Shown: positions 1 through 7,138, counted from the first letter of the stretch. The stretch: DNA of 7,282 bases from Candidatus Altimarinota bacterium (GCA_027062145.1 JAMOTX010000045.1:1-7282), one strand, 5' to 3'. Numbers and translations are program-made. Notes: generated by a model from the letters alone, not told the origin.

Positions 1-1859
1 AAGTAAAAGAAAAAGAAAAACCAGTAAAAAAAGTGGTAAAAGAAAAAGAAGAACCAGTAAAAAAAGTGGTAAAAGAAAAAGAAGAACCAGTAAAAAAAGT
101 GGTAAAAGAATCAAATAAAGCACTTCATGATTTAAATGTAGATGCTGAAAAAGATTCACAAAAAATGAGTCAAAAAATAAGAGATGCTGCAGATAATTTA
201 ACAGAGGAAGGATTAAATAAATTAATAGCTAAATATGAGAAAGAATTAGATGGTATTAATGGTTTAGATAAAATAGATTTAAGTTGATTTGATAGTAAAG
301 ATTTTTTAAATACATTTTTAAAATGATTAATAGATTGAACTATTACTACAAATTGAGATGATTTAAAAAAATTAAATAAAATAGTATCTAATTTTGATTT
401 TGATATGGCAATAGTGTGAGGGTCAAAATTTGCTTCACAATGAGAAAAATTAAATAAAACAATGAAAAGTATTTGAGATAATATCAATAAGGCTATGAAT
501 TTACTAAAAATGTCTATTAGGATTAGTAATGATTGAAAAGAAGAGTCTAAAGATTCAAATACTGAAAATATAAATATTACTAAAGAAAATATTATTAGTA
601 CGTTTAAATCTGATATTGAAGAAGGAAAAATAAGATGATTAGATTCTATTAAGGATTATTTAACTATAATTAAATCTCAGGATTTATTATCAGAAATTTC
701 TGCTAAATGATTAATATCATTAGTTGAAGTTGAAAAAATATGAGACAGTGATATTTTAACTTATAAAAATGAATGATTGAGTTCATCTTTAAGTATAAGT
801 AAAGATGATTTAAGTGTAAATTTAAAAACTTGAGAGATTAAGTTAAGTACATATGATATTACTGAAACAAATACTTTTGCTAATTTCGCAGAACTTAAAA
901 CAGAATTAAATTCATATTTAGAAGATAGAATTGATGATATGAAAGATGACAATGAAAAAAGTAAAGAATTTTGAGAAAAGATAAATAAATATAAAAATGA
1001 TTTTGAAGAAAAAGGAATTATAAAAAATAAAATTGATTGAGATTGAACTAATACCTATGTTTTATTAGATTGAACTAAAATAACAATTAATTATCATTCT
1101 CAAAAAGTGCAAGTCTCAAAAATATGAGAAGAGAATCCTTGAAAAATTACAATTGAAACAAATTGATTAGGTAATTCATTTTCAGAAAATTGAGAAAAAT
1201 TAATTGATGAAGCTATTATTAATAGTGAAAAAATAGTATTTCAAAATAAAATAAATGAATATAATGATGAAGTTAACTTATATAGATTGGGTTCTAGAGA
1301 CACTCCTTTAAAATTTTTATTTGAAGATGTGAAAATTATATGAGAAGGATGAACAGAATCAGATTTAAAATTAGCTAGTGAAAGTTTAAAAAAATTAGGT
1401 TCTATTTTAGATACATATGAATGATTAAGTGATGAACAAAAAACTGAACTTAAAGATTTAGAATGAGAATTATATGATGAAAATAATCAAAATAGCGAAG
1501 AATTATTATTAAAACAAGATAAAGAGACAATTTTATTAGAATTAGATAATATTAAACAATTTAATAAAAACTTTGATTGAATACCTCAAAAGTTGACTTG
1601 ATTAGAAAAAGCTTTTCCAGAGTTAAATATGACAGCTGAATTTAATTCTGAAAAAAATATATTATCATTAAATCCTGATGGTGGTTGAAATGATATTTCA
1701 ATACAATTTACAAAAGTGTGAGATAAAGTTAAATTTGTAGATCTAGATTGAAATATTGATTTTTGAGATTGATTATATGCCTTTGATAATAAAGGAAATA
1801 CAATGTCTGCATTTAGAAAAATACATGAGTATTTAACAAAAGAAAAAAATAAAAAATAA
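1..1859 (+). CDS. Large acidic repeat-containing protein of unknown function (5' end outside window)
   Basis: I do not recognise this protein. Reading codons from base 3 with TGA as glycine gives one open frame of at least 618 residues ending at TAA 1857-1859; about 30 in-frame TGA codons are read through. It opens with 11-residue repeats (VKEKEEPVKKV) and continues as a long hydrophilic stretch rich in Asp, Glu, Lys and Asn with probable helical segments. Two Asp/Gly-rich spots are seen: IDGDG (around 1032-1046) and DLDGNIDFGDG (1740-1772). The C-terminus is basic (EKNKK). I saw no in-frame Cys or Trp codon and no hydrophobic stretch that would clearly span a membrane, but the N-terminus, where a signal peptide would lie, is missing. 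A hairpin terminator overlaps the stop codon, so this is the last gene of its transcript. It could be a surface or cytoskeleton-like structural protein, but that is only a guess. Confidence 0.85.
3..101 (+). repeat. 33-base tandem repeat encoding VKEKE(E/K)PVKKV
   Basis: Three head-to-tail 33-base units lie at 3-35, 36-68 and 69-101. The second and third are identical and the first differs by one base (Lys for Glu at the sixth residue). A fourth unit starts at 102 but diverges after VKE. The array is in frame with the coding region and probably continues to the left of the window. The near-identity of the units suggests recent expansion by slippage or recombination. The Lys/Glu/Val/Pro content suggests an extended linker or stalk. 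Confidence 0.9.
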
Positions 1860-1884
1860 AAAGAACTTATTATAAGTTCTTTTT
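1858..1884 (+). terminator. Intrinsic terminator after the repeat protein
   Basis: A perfect 12-pair stem (AAAAAGAACTTA at 1858-1869 with TAAGTTCTTTTT at 1873-1884) closes a TTA loop. The 5' arm starts inside the stop codon. The A-run and T-run arms make it a bidirectional-type AT-rich terminator, the same design as the other two in this window. Confidence 0.85.
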
Positions 1885-1896
1885 ATTTTCTAAAAC

Positions 1897-1924
1897 TTGC
1901 ATTAAATATCTTATAACGTATTAT
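1897..1924 (+). promoter_or_regulatory. Probable promoter of hflX
   Basis: TTGCAT (1897-1902) and TATTAT (1919-1924) are separated by 16 bases and resemble a sigma-70 type -35/-10 pair. They sit directly after the preceding terminator. The start would fall near 1931, leaving a leader of roughly 20 A/T-rich bases before ATG 1954 with no Shine-Dalgarno sequence. In DNA this AT-rich, such matches also arise by chance. Confidence 0.5.
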
Positions 1925-1953
1925 TTAGTAAATATTAATAATAAAATAATTTC

Positions 1954-3168
1954 ATGGGAAGACAAGTATCAGAAAGAGAATTAGAACAATTTCAAAATAA
2001 AATAGAATATGCTGAGTGAGAACTTAGAGTTTTTATTGCGGATATTTTACCAAAAGATTTTGTTATTAGAACTACGATGGAGGATAGAATGGTTGAACTT
2101 GAAAATCTTGTGAATACTTATGGTTGAGTAGTAATAGTTAAACATATTCAAAATAAATCTATACCTGATTATAATACTTTTATATGAGAAGGTAGATTAG
2201 AAGAGATTATGAAAGAAATGCAAGAAAGAAATGCTAATGTTTTAATATTGTGAAATGCTTTAAAACCTAGACAAATATATACTATTAATGAAAAATTAAG
2301 AGAGATTTGAGCTAAAGCTTGGGATAGAATTGATTTAATATTAAAAATCTTTGAAAGAAATGCTTTTTCAAAAGAAGCTAAACTTCAAATAGAATTAGCT
2401 GCTATAAAACATATGTGACCAAGAATATATGATATGGGTATGGAACTATGAAAACAAGGTGGTCAATGAAAATGAGAGACAAATACAGAAATAATGAAAA
2501 GACATTTATTAAAACGTGAAAAGCATGTTAAAGAAGAATTAGAAAAATTTGCAAAGGTAAGAGAACAACATAGACAATCAAGAGCTAGAAAAGGTATGAA
2601 AACTTTAGGTATTGTATGATATACAAATGCGTGAAAATCTACTTTAACAAATGTGTTAACTAAAAAATGAGTATTAGAAGAGGATAAACTTTTTGCAACT
2701 CTTTGAACAAGTGTTTGAAAAATGTTTGTACCAGCAATTTATGAAGAGGAAACTTGAAAATATATCCCACCAAAAGAGGTTTTAGTTAATGATACTATTT
2801 GATTTATTAGGGAATTACCACCAAAACTTGTAGATGCATTTAAATCTACTTTAGAGGATTCTATAGAATCAGATTTATTATTGCATGTAATTGATGCTTC
2901 TGATCCAAAATTTAACCTAAAAATAGATGTAGTTGATGAAATTCTATTAAGTATATGAGCTCAGCAAAAAAGACTTAATATATTTAATAAAATAGATTGA
3001 TTAGTTTGAGTAGAGTATAAAACAGAAATAAAATGAGAAGAAAAAATATATTCTGATAAATTAGAATATATAAAAGAAACTTACGCAGATTTAAATCCAA
3101 TTTTTATATCTTCTACAGATAAAGTAGGGATAGATGAATTAAAAGAAAAAATTATTGAAGAATTATAA
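1954..3168 (+). CDS. hflX: HflX-family ribosome-associated GTPase
   Basis: 404 residues with 20 in-frame TGA codons read as Gly. HflX proteins bind the large ribosomal subunit and, in well-studied species, split or rescue stalled ribosomes using GTP/ATP. The N-terminal domain shows the GEGRLEEI segment (usual YIGKGKxEEL), then LKPRQ and WDRIDLILKIFERNA, the latter matching the family DRTxLILxIFxxRA. A linker GKQGGQGKGETNTE corresponds to the usual GGxGxRGPGETQLE. The G domain follows: G1 GIVGYTNAGKST at 219-230, G3 DTIGF at 280-284, then LPPKLVDAFKSTLED and LLLHVIDASDP, G4 NKID at 345-348, and SST as a likely G5. The expected LFATLDPTTR is replaced by LFATLGTSVGK, removing the usual switch-I Thr pair. 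Start chosen at ATG 1954, which gives a normal N-domain; no Shine-Dalgarno sequence. The next gene follows after 15 bases. Confidence 0.95.
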
Positions 3169-3183
3169 TTTAATTAAAACTTT

Positions 3184-3588
3184 ATGAATCTATATACTAT
3201 AATTATTATTATTTTTGTATTAATTATTTTAATTTGAATATTTTTAATATTTAAATTTACAAAAAAATATAAAATAAATCCTGAAAAGATTACTTTTTTC
3301 AAAAAACAATTAAAAAGAATAATTGCAAACGGTAGTTACAAAGAACAAGTAATAGATATAGATAAACTTTATCATAAAGTCTTACAAGAAGCAGATTATC
3401 AAGGTACATTTGGTGAAATTTTAAAATCTGAACCTTCAGAAATTTGAAATATTCAAAAAATATGGGAACTTCATAAATTAAGAAATAAATTAGTACATGA
3501 TTTTGATTTATTATCAGAAAAAGTATTAAAACAAAAATCTATTGATTATAAAAGAGAAATTGAAAAATTAATAAAACAATTTAGTTAA
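3184..3588 (+). CDS. Small membrane-anchored protein with HEPN-like RNxxVH motif
   Basis: 134 residues. Residues about 4-24 form one strongly hydrophobic segment (Ile/Leu/Phe) followed by KFTKKYK, so an N-terminal anchor with a cytoplasmic domain is likely by the positive-inside rule. The soluble part is mostly helical: IDIDKLYHKVLQEADYQGTF, then GEILKSEP, then IWELHKLRNKLVHDF (about 93-107) and a basic C-terminal helix. The R100-N101-x3-H105-x-F pattern resembles the RNx3HxY signature of HepT-type HEPN domains. From memory, an ADK...W-x2-HK-x-RN-x2-H layout recurs in uncharacterised proteins of candidate-phyla bacteria. No enzymatic activity is shown by this. It follows hflX by 15 bases on the same strand, with no promoter or terminator between, so it is probably co-transcribed. 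It has two in-frame TGA codons, and ATG 3184 is the start that includes the whole hydrophobic segment. Confidence 0.85.
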
Positions 3589-3616
3589 TTTTACATCAAA
3601 AATTTAATGCGGATTT

Positions 3617-3691
3617 AAGGTCAGTTAATTATATTATATATATCTTCTAAAATTGATGGATTAGGAGCCTGAAATAATCAGTGAAGATATT
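3617..3691 (+). ncRNA. Candidate structured RNA or 3' UTR element
   Basis: The 100-odd bases between the stop at 3588 and the terminator at 3692 hold no protein gene that I can support. They contain a two-part helix: ATATCTTC (3640-3647) pairs with GAAGATAT (3683-3690), and ATTGAT (3652-3657) pairs with ATCAGT (3677-3682, one G-U pair). A four-base bulge lies on the 5' side, and an apical loop contains GGATTAGGAGCC. The G/C content of the loop and of GCGGATTTAAGGTCAG (3609-3624) stands out from the AT-rich surroundings. A poor promoter (TTTACA 3590-3595) is possible. It did not match tRNA, SRP RNA or a riboswitch that I know. It may be a small RNA ending at the terminator, or the 3' UTR of the hflX operon. 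Confidence 0.35.
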
Positions 3692-3721
3692 AAAAAAGAA
3701 GCTATTTATAGCTTCTTTTTT
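3692..3721. terminator. Bidirectional terminator between convergent operons
   Basis: A perfect 13-pair stem (3692-3704 with 3709-3721) closes a TTTA loop, with A6 on one side and T6 on the other. It can therefore end transcription from both the hflX side and the pheA side. On the - strand it overlaps the pheA stop codon (3722-3720). Confidence 0.9.
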
Positions 3722-4532
3722 AATATTCTCATAATATTCTTATTTGTTTTGTAAAAAATTTTAATTCTTCTAATGATTTAATAACATTTTCATCTTCTAA
3801 ATTTCATTCAAAATTCATCCAAAATAAATAAGTAAAAGGTGATTTAAGACTAGGCATACTTTCTATTTTTGTTAGATTTACATTATTTGTTGCAAATGCT
3901 CCTAAGCACTTATAAAGTGCTGCAGGTATATTTTTTGTTTCAAAAATTATACTAGTTTTTCATTTTTTTTCTTTTATTTCTATACTAGATTCTTTAGGGA
4001 CTATTATAAAAAATTTAGTAGTATTTCAATTTTGATCCTGTATTTTTTCATCAAGGATATTTAATCAATAAATATCTCAAGCTAAATTTGAAGCTATAGC
4101 TCAGACTCATTTTTCATTACTATCTGTTATCATTTCTGCAGCTCATGCTGTATCTCAAAAAACTATTGGTTTTATTCAGTGGTTTTTTAAATAATTATGA
4201 CATTGATCTAGAGCTTGAGGATGAGAATATACTGTTTTTATACTACTAATATCATTTTCTTTTGATAATAAACAATGATTTATTTGTAGATTTATTTCTC
4301 AGATTATTTTATAATCATATCTTAAAAAATTATATAGATTTTCATGAATATTTCATGCATAAGAATTTTCTACAGGTAATATTGCAATATGATTATTATC
4401 TATTTGCTCCCATACTGATTTAAAATCAGGCATTCATACCATATTAGTAATTTGTTCACTTAATTGCTCTTTTGCTTCAAAACATGCTATATTACTATAG
4501 GCTCAAGGAACTCATTGATATATTAATTTCAT
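3720..4532 (-). CDS. pheA: Prephenate dehydratase with C-terminal ACT domain
   Basis: 270 residues, monofunctional: there is no chorismate mutase domain. It converts prephenate to phenylpyruvate, the precursor of phenylalanine, in the cytoplasm. The catalytic PDT domain (about 1-180) shows YQGVPGAYSNIA at 5-16, ILPVENSYAG at 51-60, SHPQALDQC at 103-111, GDTAGAA at 126-132, GAIAS at 144-148 and NTTKFFI at 170-176. The last is the TRF motif with its essential Thr (T172) kept and Arg changed to Lys. The ACT domain (about 192-265) contains IPAALYKCLGAFA and IESMP, the Phe-binding ESRP-like motif with Met in place of Arg, so feedback control may be altered. Length is normal for the monofunctional enzyme. 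ATG 4532 is 5 bases after the tyrA stop with only A residues between, so translation is probably coupled. Its stop lies in the downstream terminator. Confidence 0.95.
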
Positions 4533-4537
4533 TTTTT

Positions 4538-5593
4538 TTAGTTAATTATTATTTCCCAACTATTTATATCATATTTTTTATTATTTATATAAATAGTTTC
4601 ATTTTCATATTTCTCAACTTTTCAATTTATAATTTCTTTAGTATAAATATTTATTAATCATATTTCTTTTCAAATATTTTTTTCTATTAGTTCTATTTGT
4701 TTTGATAATAAATAGATTATTTTATCTGTATATATTTGTCATTTCTTTGCATTTTCTCAAAAATAATCATGAGTTTCAAGTATTGTATTAATAAATTTAT
4801 CTTCATCTTTATTTTCTACAAATTTATTAAAGTCATTAGTAGTCTCCATAAATACTTTATGGACATTTAATACTTCATCATTATACATCTGTATATCTCA
4901 GTGTAGTTTTGGATGTTGATAAATATATCTTCATACACTTGATAGCATTATTTTATAAATTGGTGATACGAAATCTAGAGATTTTTCAACATCTATTCAT
5001 AACCTTTTAATAGTTTCTCATAAAACAAACATATCAAAATGAGTTAATCATTGTACTACTGCCATCATTTTATCATGTTCAATTGGATCTGACTCAATAA
5101 CTTTAGATCAAGATTTTTCTAAAAATGTTTTTAAAAATATATACCTTTTATCTATTTTATCTTCTTGCTTTATAGGAGTTAAAACAAATATTTGTCATGC
5201 AATAGTTCAAGTAGAAGGACCAAACATCGGATGAGTAGGTAATACTAATACAGAATTTGGTGAATATTGTTTTAAGGCAGTTGAAGGAAATTTTTTAATA
5301 GAGCATACATCACTAACTAAGCTTCATTCTTTTAAATAAGGAGCTACTTCTTTTATAGTTTGTTCTATAGATGAAATAGGTGTTGAAAAGATTGTAATAT
5401 CTGCATTTTTTACTGATGCTATATTATTATCAGAAAATGTACATCATAATTCTAACGCTATTTTATTTCATTTATTTTTGTTTCTTCACGTTATTATTAG
5501 ATTTATATTTTTTCAAAAACTATCTAATAAAAATTTTGCTAACCATTTTCAAAATCAGTTAGTTCATCAAATTATTGTAATATTATAGTTCAT
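4538..5593 (-). CDS. tyrA: Archaeal-type prephenate dehydrogenase
   Basis: 351 residues. It oxidises and decarboxylates prephenate to 4-hydroxyphenylpyruvate using NAD(P), for tyrosine. The N-terminal nucleotide-binding fold has IIGGTNGFGKWLAKFL (7-22), close to the GGTDGLGKW(F/M) form that I recall from archaeal TyrA proteins rather than the common bacterial GLGLIG. Further motifs are ISTP-like FSTPISS (69-75), SLVSDVCSIK (91-100), VLPTHPMFGP (117-126, catalytic-region H121) and DKMMAVVQGLTHF (174-186, H185). An all-helical dimer domain follows, including HGDIQMYN and ETHDYFG. Residues about 310-351 form an unassigned tail with a predicted beta pattern (TIYINNKKYDIN). No chorismate mutase or ACT domain is evident. 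The start at ATG 5593 lies one base after the preceding gene's stop, and pheA begins 5 bases after this one. Many essential glycines are TGA. Confidence 0.93.
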
Positions 5594-5594
5594 A

Positions 5595-6404
5595 TTATTT
5601 ATTTTTAATTACTTCATATGTAAAAAGAAATATAGCCTTGTATAATCTTTTTATTCTTTCTATTTTTTTAGGTCATGTAATGAGTCTGTATAACCATTCT
5701 AATCAAGATTGTCTCCAAATTTTGGGTGCTCTTTTTTGAAATCAAATGAAATAATCAAAACTTGAACCTATTCATAATCATAGTTTTATATTTTTTGCTA
5801 TTCACATTATTTCAACTATAGATTTTTCTTGTTTTTTCATTCATAGTGTTGAAAATAGAATTTTTGAATCGGAGTTTTGTATTTTATTAATTATATTTTC
5901 TTTTTTATCTTTTGAGTAAATATAATAATCAAATTTTAATTTTGGAAATTTTTGTTTTAAAAGTTTTGAGAATATTTTTTGAGAATTTATTTTATTAATA
6001 TCTGTAGGGTTATATAAGTCTATAATTGTTATTTTTATATTATTTTTTTCAGCATATATTACTAAATCTTTTGTTAAGTCACTTCAACAAATTCTATCTC
6101 AATATTTTTCATATAACGATTGTCTTCTAAAAAATAAATTAAAAAAGAAATAAGGGAGTAATAATGTATTAATTATTTTAGAATAATTATTATTCATTAT
6201 TTGAAATGCTATATAAAGTCATATTCCATCTGGAGTTAGATAATTAGCTTTTAGAAGTATATTTTTAAATGATTCATCTTTTTTTGCATTTAAAAGAATC
6301 TCAGGATTAGGAGTAAAAACTATTTTTTGTTTATCAAATTTTGTTATTTCTTCTAAAAAATTGTTATAATTTAATTTATGTAATTCAATTCATAGTATTT
6401 TCAT
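5595..6404 (-). CDS. WecG/TagA/CpsF-family (GT26) glycosyltransferase
   Basis: 269 residues. Members of this family move an N-acetylmannosamine or related sugar from UDP-sugar to undecaprenyl-diphosphate-GlcNAc at the inner face of the membrane, for surface polymers. Motifs in order are FTPNPEILLNA (30-40), LTPDGIG (56-62, catalytic-type Asp59), DRICGSDL (103-110), STLGMKKQEKSI (185-196; the usual GxPKQE has Lys for Pro) and GIGSSFDYFIGFQKRAPK (211-228). Next comes SGLEWLYRL and a basic, aromatic C-terminal appendage that in the family contacts the membrane. The central LGG loop of the family is replaced by IIDLYNPTD, so sugar specificity cannot be named. It is the first gene of the leftward operon; its stop is followed after one base by the tyrA ATG. 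The start at ATG 6404 gives the usual short N-terminus; no Shine-Dalgarno sequence. Confidence 0.92.
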
Positions 6405-6435
6405 ATAGTTGTATATTTATTTATCTTATGTTATT

Positions 6436-6462
6436 ATTATAAAAAGATTTTTATAATTACAA
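6436..6462 (-). promoter_or_regulatory. Possible promoter of the glycosyltransferase-tyrA-pheA operon
   Basis: On the - strand TATAAT (6441-6436) lies about 25-30 bases before the ATG 6404 start, with TTGTAA (6462-6457) 15 bases upstream of it. The -10 match is exact but the spacer is short, and AT-richness raises the chance rate. It overlaps the candidate promoter of the divergent gene. Confidence 0.4.
6452..6457 (+). promoter_or_regulatory. Possible -10 box of the rightward hypothetical gene
   Basis: TATAAT at 6452-6457 is placed to start transcription near 6464, giving a leader of about 20 bases before ATG 6486. No convincing -35 is seen. The 81-base divergent region 6405-6485 leaves room for little beyond the two promoters. 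Confidence 0.4.
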
Positions 6463-6485
6463 ATTTATCCTTTATTAAAGATACA

Positions 6486-7076
6486 ATGTGAAAAATAGAA
6501 GAATGAAATAATGAAATTACATTACCTGAAAATAATTCTAATAAAGAAATTGATACAAATAAAATTTCTGAAGATATTGAATTATCAAAAAAATATTCTG
6601 ATGCTGAAAAAACAGAATCTTTTAAGGAGGAAATCCCTTATGATGAATTGATGGAAATGATTGATGAAGCCAGTATTGAAAGTAACACAGATGTATCATG
6701 AGTTATAAAAGAACAACTTAAAGATATATCAAATAGTGATAGGGCAAATATGATTTTTGAACATTTAAAAACTTCTGACAATAATGAATTTTCTGAATGA
6801 AGTATTTCATTTAACTTTATTGATAAATCTTGAAATGAATCTGAATGTGTAATAAGTATTGATAATCAAACATTAGAGTATAAATGACAAAAATATAATA
6901 TTAAAGAATTAACAGATGGTGCTAAAGTATTAAAAATAGTATTTTGAAATGAGGGGGTAACTATTGAATGAAAAAAATATTTTATGACATGAATTAAAGA
7001 ATTAAAATACACTGAATTATTAAGTTGACTAGATAATGTTTTACCAAGTGATTGAATGGAAATAGCTTCTAAATAA
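6486..7076 (+). CDS. Acidic hypothetical protein, 196 residues
   Basis: I do not recognise this protein. With TGA as Gly the frame runs 196 residues from ATG 6486 to TAA 7074-7076 and contains about a dozen TGA codons. The first 100 residues are hydrophilic, rich in Glu, Asp, Lys, Ser and Asn, and probably helical or disordered (MGKIEEGNNEITLPEN at the start, later YDELMEMIDEAS). Residues about 100-175 look like a small beta-rich domain: SISFNFIDKSGNES, VISIDNQTLEYKGQKYNI, then KVLKIVFGNEGVTIEGKKYF. One Cys is present and there is no signal peptide or membrane segment. It stands alone between a divergent promoter region and a terminator. A Shine-Dalgarno-like AAGGAGG lies inside the gene (6624-6630) but precedes an out-of-frame ATG. 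Confidence 0.85.
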
Positions 7077-7105
7077 TATTTTTTGTAAAATATAGTTTAT
7101 TAGTT

Positions 7106-7137
7106 AAAATGAAGAAATATATTTCTTCATTTTTTTT
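7106..7137 (+). terminator. Intrinsic terminator after the hypothetical gene
   Basis: A perfect 12-pair stem (AAAATGAAGAAA at 7106-7117 with TTTCTTCATTTT at 7122-7133) closes a TATA loop and runs into a T-tract to 7137. The next gene's ATG follows one base after the tract, and an in-frame upstream ATG (7109) lies inside the 5' arm. Confidence 0.85.
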
Positions 7138-7138
7138 A

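Noticed and set aside
3..113. CRISPR-like array
   Set aside because: The 33-base units are contiguous without spacers and are in frame as protein repeats.
33..287. A separate 84-residue gene starting at a GTG or ATG-like codon in the repeats
   Set aside because: It is an artefact of the standard code: TGA at 285-287 is glycine and the frame is open both upstream to the window edge and downstream to 1859.
170..487. 105-codon ORF on the - strand
   Set aside because: It lies opposite the large repeat protein, whose frame is continuous under TGA=Gly; its composition is just the complement of AT-rich coding DNA.
761..952. 63-codon ORF on the - strand
   Set aside because: Also a shadow of the large + strand gene, with no motif or start context of its own.
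3600..3691. tRNA or SRP RNA, because of GCGGATTT and GGTCAG
   Set aside because: No T-loop GTTCRA, no cloverleaf and no SRP GGAA-type tip with the symmetric loop could be found.
3616..3693. Short in-frame coding stretch ending SKIDGLGAGNNQGRY
   Set aside because: It has no start codon after the TAA at 3616 and overlaps the base-paired element; it is probably chance.
4472..4657. 61-codon Ile/Phe/Tyr-rich ORF on the + strand
   Set aside because: It spans the tyrA-pheA junction on the opposite strand; the hydrophobic look comes from complementing Lys/Asn/Ile codons.
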